From: Galeopsis tetrahit
Taxonomy: Eukaryota > Streptophyta > Magnoliopsida > Lamiales > Lamiaceae
Length of the DNA stretch: 64,000 bases
Reading direction: 5' to 3'
Assembly: GCA_963675135.1 (NCBI GenBank)
Contig: OY776124.1
Coordinates: 21,760,066 to 21,824,065, forward strand
Position 1 is the stretch's first letter, and each line of letters begins with the position of its first letter. Under the pieces are notes generated by a model. It saw only the letters and a program-made list of their open reading frames with translations, ran no database searches and was not told where the DNA came from. Positions 22,931-33,311 of this stretch are shown here, piece after piece. The position numbers were made by a program, and so were the translations under genes.

Positions 22931-23644
22931 ATGGTGACATTCAACCCACTTATGGTTATCTTAAATCAAAATAAGCTTATTGGTCAAAATTACTTGGATT
23001 GGAAAAGAAATTTGGACATTGTCCTAGTTGCTGATGAGTACAAGTTTGTGCTCGATACACCTGCTCCTGCCCCTTTGGGAGCCGAATCTACTGAAGAGCA
23101 AAGGGAGGCTCATAAGAAGTGGCACAAGGCTGATGATATGGCTCGTTGTTACATTTTGGCCTCGATGTCAAATGTTTTACAACAACAGCATCAAACTATG
23201 CCTAGTGCCGCAGCTATGATGTTGAGCCTCAAAGAGCTTTTTGGTGAGAAAGATAGGGCTGCCCGCTTTGAGGCTATGAGGAAGATCATGTCAACCTCTA
23301 TGCCAGAGGGAGCGTCCGTGAGGGACCACGGTCTCAAGATGATGGAATATCTGAATGAGATTGAGGTCCTCGGAGGGTTAATCGATAATGACACCAAGAT
23401 CGATATGATCCTACACTCGCTCCCAAAGTCTTTTGAGAACTTCCGTGTAAACGCAATCATGAGTAAGAAGGATTATACTTTAACCGAGCTTCTTACAGAA
23501 TTGGTCGCGGTGGAGGGTCTCATGGGTAAACGACCACAGGCCAATGTTACTGTTCAGGCTGGACCTTCTTCGTCTAATGGCAAGAAGAAAAAAAGCCTTT
23601 ACAGAAAAAGAGTGGTGGTGAAAGCAGTGGGAGCAAGAAACTAG
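22931..23644 (+). CDS. gag: gag N-terminal part (element F), frameshifted before the zinc knuckle
   Basis: The best start is the ATG at 22931 (MVTFNPLMVILNQNKL). The frame is open further upstream, but that stretch is leader. It resembles plant copia Gag of the UBN2 type: an N-terminal NYLDWKRNLDIVL motif and a following helical capsid-like region ending near KRPQANVTVQ. The frame is lost at the A-rich run around 23584-23590, after which the product ends at 23644. The expected continuation into the zinc knuckle is found in another frame from 23659. This is probably a one-base indel in a homopolymer, but copia elements normally use a single frame here. Confidence 0.8.
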   Translation: MVTFNPLMVILNQNKLIGQNYLDWKRNLDIVLVADEYKFVLDTPAPAPLGAESTEEQREAHKKWHKADDMARCYILASMSNVLQQQHQTMPSAAAMMLSLKELFGEKDRAARFEAMRKIMSTSMPEGASVRDHGLKMMEYLNEIEVLGGLIDNDTKIDMILHSLPKSFENFRVNAIMSKKDYTLTELLTELVAVEGLMGKRPQANVTVQAGPSSSNGKKKKSLYRKRVVVKAVGARN

Positions 23645-23658
23645 CGCCTTCTGGTGGC

Positions 23659-26600
23659 GTGAAAAAGCCGAAGGGCAAATGTTTCAAGTGCAACAAGACG
23701 GGACATTGGAAGTGTGATTGTCCTCTCCTGAAAAAGGACAACTCTGGTACGTCTCTCGCTTTAGTTGTTGAAACATGTTTTGCGGCTTGTTCTGCCTTTT
23801 CTTGGGTAGTAGATACAGGAGCCACTGACCATGTTTGTTACACCTTGCAGGGGTTTCTGCAGACAAGGGAGCTGAGTGAGGGCGAGATTACTATTAGTTT
23901 GGGCAATGCTGCGATAGTATCAGTGGTTGCAGTGGGAGACGTGCACTTATGTTTTTCTAATTCTGTTTTAGTATTAAAGAACGTTTTATACGTGCCGAAT
24001 TTTCGGAGAAATTTAATTTCTGTTTCGAAGTTGTTTTTGGATGGATGCTCAGTTGTTTTTAATTACAATGTTGTTATTATGAGAAATGACTCTTTAATCT
24101 GTTCTGGCACGTTAGAAAACAATCTTTATACTATTACGTGTGCATATCATACTGTGACTGAAGCTCATTCATCATCATCATTAAATAAGAGAAAGGAACC
24201 TTCTAAGTTGAATCAAACATACCTTTGGCATCTAAGATTGGGTCATGTCAACCTAAGAAGGATTCAAAGACTAGTAAGTAGTGGGTTTTTGGAGTCTCTC
24301 CAAGTGGAACCATTCTCAGTCTGCGAATCCTGTTTGGAAGGCAAGATGACCTCGAGGCCTTTTAAGGCCAAGGGTAATAGGGCTAATGATGTGTTGGAAT
24401 TGATTCACTCTGATTTGTGTGGGCCTATGACTGTTCAAGCTAGAGGAGGCTTTGAGTACTTCGTCACTTTCATTGACGATTACTCAAGATATGGATACAT
24501 CTACCTGATGCGCCACAAGTCTGAATGCTTTGGCAAGTTCAAAGAATTTAAGGCAGAAGTGGAGAACCGTCATGGTAAGAGTATCAAGTCACTGCGTTCT
24601 GATCGTGGTGGCGAGTACCTTAGCAATGAATTTAGGCAATACTTATTAGATAACGGGATTAGATCCCAGCTCTCCGCGCCTGGTACTCCGCAACAGAATG
24701 GCGTGGCTGAGAGAAGGAATATGACTCTATTAGATATGGTGAGATCGATGATGAGTTATGCTTCATTACCTACCTCTTTTTGGGGTTATGCCTTGGAAAC
24801 AGCAGCGTACCTTCTAAATTATGTACCTTCTAAAGTGGTTCCAAAAACCCCGATTGAATTGTGGTCTGGGCGAAAGCCTAGTCTAAACCACATTCGGATT
24901 TGGGGTTGTCCAGCACATGTGCTGAACAAGGAAGCTGATAAGTTGGCACCTAGAACTAAAGTACGGTTGTTTGTAGGATACCCTAAGGGAACGAGAGGTG
25001 GTTATTTTTATAGTCCTAATGATCAGAGGGTGGTGGTGAGTACCAATGCCCGATTTTTAGAAGAAGACTATATGAATGAGCATAAGTCCAATACTGAGAT
25101 CATTCTAAATGAGTTGAGAGGAGACAATGGCACACCGAGTGTGCAAGGGGAAATACCACAGGAGACTGCACAACGTGGCGACTCTAATGAACCTTTGTAT
25201 ACATTGCCTCGTCGTAGTGGGAGGGTTGTTCGCCAACCTGATCGTTTCATGTTTGTGGGAGAGTCTATGGACTTGATTCCAAGCGATGAACATGATGATA
25301 ATGACCCCTGGACATACAAAGAGGCAATCAAAGACAAAGATGCAGAGTCTTGGCACAAGTCCATGGATTCAGAAATTGAATCTATGGATGCTATGGAAGT
25401 GTATGACCTAATTGAACTTCCCCACGACAAGAAAGTCGTTGGGTGTAAGTGGGTCTACAGACGTAAGAGAGGGTCTGATGGGCAGATTACTGCTTTTAAG
25501 GCACGGTTGGTGGCAAAGGGTTTTACCCAGAAAGAAGGAATCGACTATGACGTGACCTTCTCACCAGTAGCCATGCTAAAATCGATCTGGATTCTCTTAT
25601 CCATAGCTAATCACATGAACTATGAGATTTGGCAAATGGATGTCAAGACAGCTTTCCTTAATGGAAATTTGGATAAGGACATCTATATGCAGCAACCCGA
25701 GGGTTATGTGAAGAAAGGCCAAGAGCATCTAGTCTGGAAGTTGAAAAAGTCTCTTTATGGGCTAAAACAAGCTTCCAGGTCTTGGAACATTCATTTTGAC
25801 GAGGTGATCAAATCTTTTGGATTTGAACAATGTCAAAATGAAAGTTGTGTGTACAAAAAGAGTGACGGAGACGTAGTGGTATTCTTAGTACTATACGTAG
25901 ATGATATTCTTCTTATTGGCAACAATGTGAAAGTATTATCAGACGTAAAGGTGTGGCTTTCAGAACATTTTCAAATGAAGGATATGGGAGAAGCATCGTA
26001 CATTCTTGGTATTAAGGTCACTCGTGATCGAAAAAAGAGAATGTTGTGTTTATCTCAAGCGTCTTACATTGATACTGTGATTGCTCGTTTTGGCATGCAG
26101 AATTCCAAGAAGGGTGTGCTACCTTTTAGACATGGAGTCCCTCTATCTAAAGATATGTGTCCTAAGACACAGAAGGAGATAGAGGAGATGGCTAAGGTTC
26201 CTTATGCTTCGGCTGTAGGAAGCCTTATGTATGCGATGCTGTGTACGAGGCCTGATATTTGCTATGCAGTCGGCATGGTAGCAAGATATCAGTCTAACCC
26301 TGGTCAAGGACACTAGACTGCTGTTAAGCATATTCTCAAGTACTTGAAAAAGACTCGAGATTATATGCTAGTATACCAGTCAAATAGTTTGATTCCTTTG
26401 GGTTATACCGATTCAGATTTCCAAGCTGATCGAGATGAACGGAAGTCAACCTCGGGTTATGTGTTTATGCTGGGAGGCGCAGCCATATCTTGGAGAAGTG
26501 TGAAGCAGAAATGCATCGCGGACTCCACTATGGAAGCCGAGTACATAGCTGCCTCAGAGGTTGCAAAGGAGGCTGTCTGGCTGCGTAATTTCTTTCTGGA

Positions 26601-26874
26601 ATTAGGGGTATCTCAGAGTATGCCGATGTGTATCACTGTTTATTGTGATAACGCGGGTGCAGTGGCAAACTCGAAAGAACCTAGAGCCCATAGAGCAATT
26701 AAACACATAGAGCGAAAGTACCACATTATACGAGATATCGTAAATCGAGGAGACGTGGCTGTAGCTAAGATTGCGTCGTTGGATAACTTGGCTGATCCTT
26801 TCACAAAGACGCTGGCAATAAAAGTCTTTGAGAAACATGTAGAGGGTCTTGGTTTACGATGTATTACAAGCTAG
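23659..26874 (+). pseudogene. pol: Zinc knuckle and copia pol of element F, one nonsense codon
   Basis: Starts with the basic KKPKGK region and zinc knuckle CFKCNKTGHWKCDC. Protease motif VVDTGATDHVC follows, then the integrase zinc region (HLRLGHVN, CESCLEGK) and the integrase core with HSDLCGP, SDRGGEY and TPQQNGVAERRN. RT has WQMDVKTAFLNG, LKQASRSW and YVDD at 25894-25905. A TAG near 26314-26316 replaces a Trp codon between RT and RNase H. RNase H resumes in the same frame (26344-26874) with YTDSDFQAD, MEAEYIAASE and ADPFTKTL. Apart from the gag indel and this stop it is well preserved. Confidence 0.92.
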
Positions 26875-26940
26875 ACTTTGAGTATAAGTGGGAGAAATGT
26901 TGATGTCTTTATGTGTATACTAAAAGTTAAGCTTTAGTAT

Positions 26941-26951
26941 AAGTGGGAGAT
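26941..26951 (+). promoter_or_regulatory. Polypurine tract of element F
   Basis: AAGTGGGAGAT directly before the 3' LTR start TGTTAG at 26952. A near copy of the surrounding sequence (GTATAAGTGGGAGAAATGTT) lies about 60 bp upstream, so the PPT region is partly duplicated. Confidence 0.8.
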
Positions 26952-28195
26952 TGTTAGTGTATACTGTAAAGCAAACTTTTAGTGGGCTTTTGTGACGTAT
27001 ATTTGATTTCCTTTTTATCTGAAATAAATGGTTTTTCACATTATCGCATTCTTTGTGATTACTTGTATGTCTGCTTATCTTGCATTGTAGACGATGTGGT
27101 GGGTTTGTAGTCACACATAAGATCACATTGTCAGTTCCTTGTAAGATATAAAATGTATTCACAACTGAGATAGTTATTGGCAAAACTATTGGTTTAAGTT
27201 GTAGTGTAAACTTGTTAGTGGTTTGTCTTGGCCATTAGTTTATACTAGTGCGCTGTGGCGTATTGAATGGATCACAGATAAGACATGTTCTTCTGTTCTG
27301 ACTGTTATGAAGAACTAGAAGTCTTGGTGACTTTTATGATTCTTAACCCTAAGTGTGATATTTAGATGTGTGGGGTGCTTGTTCACTACTTTGATGTACC
27401 ATAGGTGAGAATCTTGTTAGATTCTTCACGCTCCGTATTTTGGGTAGTGGCATCGCTCGCATGATGTCTACTTATTGGCATTAGGGCACCGTGTCCTGTA
27501 CATCCAGGCTGATGACGTCCCCTTGAGGAAACTCATAAAGGATTGTCGTACTAAACCCTGCAGGTGGATTTAATCCTTACGACAACGAGGTTGAGTGGTA
27601 CTACTCAAAGGAATTATAGAGATTAATTATTTAAAGAAGTCAGAAGCTTTAATAATTAATGGACGTGCGATATCTTTAACACGGGGAATTATAAAGTCTA
27701 ATAGAAGCCCTGATTCGGTTTGGGATAGGACGGGAGTGCAACATTAATTCTCTAGTGGAATGAATTAATGTTCTCGGGCCAAATTATATGTTCTGGGCTG
27801 AACATAAGAGTATTTGGGCCTGTAAGAAGCCCAAGCCCTATACCTTCTAATGGATCCCTAGTCTGGCCCATGAAACTTATGGAAATTATAAATAGGAGCC
27901 TCAATTCAGTTTTGAAACCCTAGCACACACGAAATTAAGAAAAACGGCTAGGGTTTCAAGGAGACGAAACTGAGGCACCTTCTCCACGTTTGATAGCGCG
28001 TCGTCCACCCGGTGTTCGAGCGAGGTTGGGAGACAGGCTAGAAGATCCGTAGATTGGAATCAACGTCTCGATCTTCAAGGGTAACGAATCTAAATTCTGC
28101 TTTAGATGCATGTTTAGGTTTTAATTCGTTATTTATACGTTTGGCATCCAACAACGATCCCGGTGATGGACCGCCTTCGCCGGCGCGTTCCAGCA
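26952..28195 (+). mobile_element. 3' LTR of element F
   Basis: 1244 bp. It differs from the 5' LTR by about ten base changes and a 10-bp insertion near 27692. Its final dinucleotide context is CCAGCA rather than CCAACA, a change at the integrase end. It is followed by the TSD AACCC and then by integrase sequence of element A. Confidence 0.93.
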
Positions 28196-28200
28196 AACCC

Positions 28201-28924
28201 AAGTAAACTTGGAGTAGTCATCTACAACAATAAGAGTGTACTTCCTCCCTGTTAATGTGGTTGGAGTGATTGGTCCAAAGAGATCCATGTGGAGCAATTC
28301 AAGAACTCTGCTGGTTGATGTTGTCTTCTTGGTCTTGAAGGAGACCTTTGTTTGCTTTCCTTGTTGACATGCATCACACACCTGATCTTTACAGTAGAGT
28401 TCATTAGGCAGACCATCAACTAAGGATTCCCTTGCTAACTTGTTCATAGTCTTAAAGTTCAGATGACTGAGGCGTTTGTGCCATAGCCAGCTGACATCTT
28501 TAGGGCTCTACACAAGCAGACATGTATCCTTAGGACAGCTGTTCCAATTTGCAAGATACATACTTCCTTTTCTAGATCCTGTTAGAAGGTTTTGTTTTGT
28601 TCTTTTATCACTAATGAGACACTCATCTTTAGAGAATTTTACTGAGTAACCCGTGTCACAAAAATGAGAAACAAATAATAAATTAAACTTTAAACCCTCT
28701 ACATATGATACATCATGTACCTCAATGTCACCATTTTTAAGGGTGCCATATCCTTTTGTGTTACCGTGCGCGTTATCACCAAAGAAGACTTTTGGACCTT
28801 TCTTTTCTGTGTAGTTGGTCAGCAGGTCTTTGGTTCCAGTCATATGGGTTGAGCATCCACTATCTATGTACCATATTTCTCCTGCTAGACCTCCTTTTCT
28901 GTATAGGTCTCTCATTTCCTGCAA
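28201..28924 (-). pseudogene. Protease and integrase N-terminal half (element A)
   Basis: Minus strand, from TTGCAG at 28924. Contains DLYRKGG, the protease motif WYIDSGCSTHMTG, the GAG-pre-integrase region with a TAG near 28506-28508, then HLNFKTMNKLAR, a CxxC (VCDACQQGK) and the first catalytic Asp in HMDLFGP, up to KFTWV. Element F interrupts it there. The remainder of the integrase continues at 20403. The stretch is in frame with the gag stop at 28931-28933, as in element B. Confidence 0.85.
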
Positions 28925-30070
28925 GAAAGGTTAAGTCTTAGGTACCCATTTTGTCTTGGGTCCTTGGGTGTTAGTACTACCCTTGGGAACCCACATATAC
29001 ATTGGTCGTTTGAACAACCTTGAGCACTTGAGTTGTTTCCCTCGGGCATCACAGAACCAAATCTTATCAGTTAACACCTTGGACTGATCTGATTTGTTGT
29101 TTGTGTCAGCTAAGTAATAGTCAAATGGTTTCCCTTTATAGGAGTGTACATACATTATCTTTTGACTAGTTACATTCGGCCTGGGTGCATTAGCTGGTCG
29201 ATGCACACGATTATATGGACCATACTCTTCTGTTCTCACAATATCATAAGAGATAGGGGGAGCAAAGAGAACAAATTTGTGTGAAGAAGATTTCTTCTTG
29301 TTGGCTGGAGCAGCATACAGCTGAGACTGTCTCAGACGAGATGGTCTAGGCTGTTTGCTGTTCCTCTGTACAGGTTTGGGGTTAACTTTTCTTTTACCAT
29401 TTTTGGTGTTGGAATAGTTAGCCTTAGTTGGTACAAATGCCTTTTGGTTCATATTGGGTTCATTGTGTTTAGAACACTCACCCTGTTCATGTGTCTGAGT
29501 AGTGCACTTGTTAGGTGTACTACCCCCAGCTGGAGAGGATGTTGATGGATTAAGTTCATAGCCAAAACCCATCTTATTGCCATTTGATCTATAATATTCA
29601 AAGATACTTTCAATAGTAGTCGAAGCTTTATTGAACTCTGATATCTTTTGATTTAGGCATTCCTTCTCCTTTTCTAAGAGCTTGTGTGCTTGGAAGAGGT
29701 CATCGAACTTAGATTGCAGTATACGAAATTCCTTGGTTTCTAAGGCTTGAGTTTCTAACATCCCCTTATACAACTGAGTTGTTGTGGTATTTTCTTCCTT
29801 AAGAAGTTCCACTTCTTTGGTCAACCTTTCATTCATGTTGACTAACTCAGGGGTGTTATCAAACTTAACCTTTTTCAACCTAGCAATTTCTTTCCTTAAA
29901 TCCTTATTCTCCTCTTCCACTTCTACAAAAGCTTTAGTGGCAATATCCAAATCACCTTTTACCTTTCTTAACGATTGATAATAGGTGTCTTCTAATTCGC
30001 CTTTAGATGAATTTACATCATCTGTTTGTGAAAAAATAGGTGAATGGAAAGTAGTAGTGTAGGAATTTAC
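28919..30070 (-). other. Putative exitron: GT...AG segment in gag, exactly absent from sister element A2
   Basis: Read on the minus strand, the segment starts GTAAATTCC after ...GAAAATGAG and ends CTTTCTTGCAG before GAAATGAGAGACC. It is 1152 bp, divisible by three. In A2 the two flanks are joined exactly (GAAAATGAG|GAAAGGAGGGACC, junction 48190/48191). The segment encodes the gag coiled coil, the basic tail and the gag stop TAA (28931-28933). Homologous coding sequence exists in B and C, so it is ancestral coding DNA, not an acquired insertion. Removing it fuses Gag to the protease in frame. The donor and acceptor fit plant splice sites well, including a pyrimidine-rich CCTTTCTTGCAG. Confidence 0.7.
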
Positions 30071-30094
30071 CTCATTTTCTCCTATGGCCATCAT
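28931..30094 (-). CDS. gag: gag middle and C-terminal part: coiled coil and basic tail (element A)
   Basis: 387-codon open frame beginning MMAIGENE. It has a predicted coiled coil (LRKEIARLKK to LNQKISEFNK, about residues 30-160), a Ser/Thr/Pro linker, a basic NGKRKVNPKPVQRNSKQPRPSR stretch and a conserved tail ending GPKTKWVPKT before TAA. The M is probably internal to gag: the upstream zinc-knuckle frame runs into this one in A2, but in A a 4-bp loss near 30123 shifts it. The large coiled-coil extension after the zinc knuckle is typical of Sirevirus Gag. Confidence 0.75.
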   Translation of the reverse strand: MMAIGENEVNSYTTTFHSPIFSQTDDVNSSKGELEDTYYQSLRKVKGDLDIATKAFVEVEEENKDLRKEIARLKKVKFDNTPELVNMNERLTKEVELLKEENTTTTQLYKGMLETQALETKEFRILQSKFDDLFQAHKLLEKEKECLNQKISEFNKASTTIESIFEYYRSNGNKMGFGYELNPSTSSPAGGSTPNKCTTQTHEQGECSKHNEPNMNQKAFVPTKANYSNTKNGKRKVNPKPVQRNSKQPRPSRLRQSQLYAAPANKKKSSSHKFVLFAPPISYDIVRTEEYGPYNRVHRPANAPRPNVTSQKIMYVHSYKGKPFDYYLADTNNKSDQSKVLTDKIWFCDARGKQLKCSRLFKRPMYMWVPKGSTNTQGPKTKWVPKT

Positions 30095-30096
30095 AG

Positions 30097-31326
30097 CTAG
30101 ATCATCTGAATCATCTGAGTAGATTTGTCTGGTGATGTAGGAAGTTCATCACTTTGATATTCAGATTCTTCAGTCACCATTGCTTGCTTGTCTGAAGTTC
30201 TTCTTCTTGGCCTTCTTTCTTCTTTGTCATCCAGCTCAGGGCATTCATAGACATAATGTCCTGGTTTGCGACAATTGAAGCATGCTCCTGGTTTTTTATT
30301 TGAGCTGCCTTTCCTTGGAGGAGTGGCATCTCTTCTTCTGGAGCCTCGGCTGTCAGATGACTCCATATCCTTTCTAGGATACCTTTCTGGTGTTCTTTTT
30401 CTGGAGCCTCTAGAGGGTGAACTGGCTCTTCTAACTTTGTAGTTTCTATAGAATTTTCAATATTTGTTGTTGAGAGTGTTCATCCTTTCGAATCTTTTGA
30501 TCATAAGGGCCATTTGCTCTTTCAGACTCATGTCTGATCCTTCAAAGTCTTTTGTTTTCAGAGAGGTCTTGCAAGATGAGGTGCTTGCAGCTTTTGTATT
30601 AGTTGCCTTGAAGGCTACAGTCTTGGAAGTAGATGGAGTTGCAGTTGGTTCATCACTTCCTGAGTTTTCTTCTCTTTCAAGATCATATTCATGAGCTTTT
30701 AGGTTCTGAAATAGAGTCTGTGCAGACCACTCCTTGATATCTTGAGTATCTTTCATGATGGTCTTCTTGAGTCTCCATTTCTTGGTTAGAGAGTCTAAGA
30801 TCTTTAGATTTTTCTCTCTATTTGTATATTTCTTGCCCAGAGATTCTATCTCATTGATGATCTTGGTAAATCTATTGTCTAGTTGATCAATAGACTCTTC
30901 TGGTTGCATCTTGAAGTGTTCAAACTTCTTGACTGCTGTTGTCAGCTTGCTCTCCTTGATCAGCTCAGTTCCTTCACAGAGGAGTGCTAGAGCATCCCAC
31001 ATATCCTTAGCTGTTTCACAATTGATTACTTTTGCAATGTACTCATTTGGAAGAGTTTGCATGATGTAATCTTGAGCAATGCAGTCAAGGTTTGACTGCT
31101 TCATTTCTTCTGGTGTGAGGTCATTCATCGGCTTGGGGGCAAGTTCTCCAACTGGAACTTCTGGATCACCATTTGCACTATTGACTGCCATGATGGTGAT
31201 TGGGCCTTCAGTGATTACTGACCACATCTTGTAGTGGACTGATGTGAGATTCTTCCTCATCCTGATCTTCCAGTAATCATAATCCTCCACTGAAAACTTA
31301 GGCAACTTACGCATATTAGCACTCAT
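30097..31326 (-). pseudogene. gag: gag N-terminal part and zinc knuckle (element A)
   Basis: From ATG at 31326 (MSANMRKLPKFSVEDYDYWK). It is a UBN2-like capsid region of 289 residues with NCETAKDMWDAL and LDNRFTKIINEIESLG, ending at a TGA (30457-30459). The same frame continues through an Arg/Ser-rich stretch to a zinc knuckle CFNCRKPGHYVYEC. It is then thrown out of frame by absence of four bases (present in A2) near 30123. The start is supported by its distance to the PBS and by the same ATG in A2. It binds and packages element RNA. Confidence 0.8.
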
Positions 31327-31443
31327 GCTGTATGATTTTTCGAAAACAAGTTTTTAAAAAGAAAAAGATCTGTTCAAGAGGACTACAAAAAGACTCCCTC
31401 AAGTCTTCTGATAATCTAGAGACAGTAGTCCGTTAGAACCACT

Positions 31444-31455
31444 GCTCTGATACCA
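31444..31455 (-). promoter_or_regulatory. Primer-binding site of element A
   Basis: On the minus strand, TGGTATCAGAGC follows the 5' LTR end after two bases. It is complementary to initiator tRNA-Met and fixes the element's orientation. Confidence 0.88.
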
Positions 31456-31457
31456 CT

Positions 31458-32908
31458 TGTTGGTCCCTAAACGAGTAGTGAATGGGATTAAAGTCTAGAG
31501 GGGACGGGTGAATAGACTTTAAAACTTTTTCAAGAGTTGGGAACCTCTTCTGATCTCTATGTCAGCTGGACTGCAAGTCTGCTGGTCCAGATGACTATAG
31601 TGATCTGATAGAAGAGATTATATGCGGAATTATGGTAGGCCTTGTTTAGACTCGTTCTTTTGTTTCTTATGAAAGTGTTAACTTGTTTTTACTTAGTGAA
31701 GATACACAACTGATGCTGGTTTGAAAGTTATGGCCTTAGTTTAAGAATGTTGAAAACACAGTATGCACTATATAGAATAAATGGAAAGACAGAAATGTAA
31801 AGTGCAGAAAGGTAAATAACACCAGGTTTATAGTGGTTCGGATATACGATCCTACGTCCACTCTCACGTCCTAACGTGATGTTTAATCCCTTTAATTTAC
31901 CACAAATTACAAGGGTCTTGACCTTTATAGTCCCAAGGATAGGACTTTGATATCTGAGCCGTCCTAACAGTTACGGTCTCCACAAGTGATTGTAAGCACT
32001 TGCACTTTGAGGGGTTCAAAAACTTTAACCTTTCGGTGAGGGTTTGGGGTTTTTGAAGTGTATCCAACTAATGGTTCAAGCTTATAAATTTCTTAACCAC
32101 TTTGCCTAAAACAATTGATATACAATATGAACAGGTTTCAGGTTCTTATAGGTTGGATAGAAATCACTTAAGAGCTAAAAGTATTCTAAGGCTTTCTGGG
32201 CTCTTGGAGAATTCTTAGAACAGTATGGCTTTAGCTTGATTGCTTGTTCTGCTTGTTGAATTCTCTGTGTGATCTCTCCTTTGTGATTTCTCATCCTCTT
32301 GTATTTATAATGGTGATTGCTTGCAACTAGCCGTTGGAGTTGACTAGCCGTTGGGGCAATCTTTCCATATTGGCTTGATTCCTTGATTCCAGCTGCTTGA
32401 TTGCTCCAATCCTGGGATCATGTCAATCTTCTAAATAAGGTAGTTCTTTATTTGAATTGCAATATGACTTTGGGAATCAGCCGAGTCCTGGAAGAGTACA
32501 TAGTCTTCTGATCTGTACTGCTAGTCTTCTGACTACTCTTCTGGCCTTAGGTCTTCTGTCTTCTGTTATCAGTCGAGTAGCACTCATCTGATATGTGGAT
32601 TATTTGTGCTGCTTTAGGCCATCTTCAATCTTGGACTCCATCAGTTAAGTAGGTATACAAGAACCTAACTTAACTGGTCTTCAAGGATCTTCTAGTCTTC
32701 ATGTCTTCTACTTTTCTCATCTTGAGGAAGCGCATGTAAGCCGGGACTATGCTAATCAACTGATATACATACAGTTGATTACACAAGACTAGTCTAAGCT
32801 GTTCTATACAAGTCAGCCGATCCTATTACATTTATGAACTCTAAGTGTTTTGGCCATCAAAACTATTCTAACATCAAGTGGGGCTTAGGGTGAATTTACA
32901 TCCCAACA
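31458..32908 (-). mobile_element. 5' LTR of element A
   Basis: 1451 bp, TGTTGG...CCAACA. The minus-strand TATA box (plus strand tatttata, 32302-32309) gives a promoter pointing into gag. It is joined at 32908/32909 to the interrupted ORF3 of element C. No TSD can be tested because the other end of A is truncated. Confidence 0.92.
32302..32309 (-). promoter_or_regulatory. TATA box in the element A 5' LTR
   Basis: Minus-strand TATAAATA within ATTATAAATACAAGAGG. The same box is present in every A-family LTR of this window (for example 50436-50443 in A2). It probably directs transcription of the genomic RNA. Confidence 0.55.
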
Positions 32909-33311
32909 TGGGTTCTTCTCCTGTCCATCTACCAACACACTCTTTCTCTTGACCTTCCATGTAGCTTAGAATATAAACAGGGCCTTTAGGTAGGTCAAAC
33001 GCGTTGGCTAGAAGATCTCTAGACACGGTCACCCTGTTTCCTGAAAGAAACGTCCTTACAATATTTGTGTCGCCATTGATGAAATAAAGAAATGTAGAAG
33101 ATTGAGAATAAATCTTCTCAGGATAGGATTCTAGGAATTTTATCAGGCCGCATTGCTCGCACATCGTGAGAATAACTTGATTCTCTGGTTTCTGCCTTCC
33201 TATGAAGTAGACTGCATTCTCGACGAACACACCCTTTTCTTTAATCCAATATGCAGGATTGAAAGTACCTACAACTTCATTAGCGTCTTTTAAAATATCG
33301 ATGATTGCCAT
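32909..33311 (-). pseudogene. ORF3 N-terminal domain of element C, cut by element A
   Basis: Begins MAIIDILKDANEVVGTFN at 33311 and is open to 32909, where A's LTR starts (further codons would be LTR sequence). It resembles the N-terminal domain of A2's ORF3 (43109 downwards): both have a GTxxxxxWxxxGxVFxENAxxF start, a central FLSGNRVTVSRDLL / VMSGHRIEISREIL match and a following glycine-containing segment before E-K-E. It looks like the domain often labelled putative plant transposon protein, though I cannot run a profile search. Function unknown. Confidence 0.65.

Larger units (their letters stand above)
20409..28195 (+). mobile_element. Element F: full-length Ty1/copia element of a different lineage
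   Basis: 7787-bp element with LTRs of 1234 bp (20409-21642) and 1244 bp (26952-28195) and a perfect TSD AACCC at 20404-20408 and 28196-28200. It has PBS TGGTATCAGAGCC, a gag, a pol and a PPT. The LTRs differ by about ten substitutions and one 10-bp insertion, judged by eye, so it is fairly recent. It is inserted in the integrase of element A in the opposite orientation. It has no ORF3 and shorter LTRs, and its protease reads VVDTGATDHVC, so it is not a Sirevirus type. I leave the lineage unnamed. Confidence 0.95.
14476..32908 (-). mobile_element. Element A: Sirevirus-like copia element carrying a nested copia insertion
   Basis: Minus-strand element: 5' LTR 31458-32908, PBS 31444-31455, gag 31326 down to about 28931, pol interrupted by element F, RT truncated into ORF3 near 18500, PPT 15626-15639, and a 3' LTR truncated at 14476. 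It is a sister of A2 (38358-51043) with very similar LTRs and proteins. Relative to A2 it has lost about 3.5 kb covering the end of RT, RNase H and the N-terminal ORF3 domain. It retains the 1152-bp segment that A2 lacks in gag. It is inserted in the ORF3 of element C (right flank 32909); the matching left flank is gone. Confidence 0.88.
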
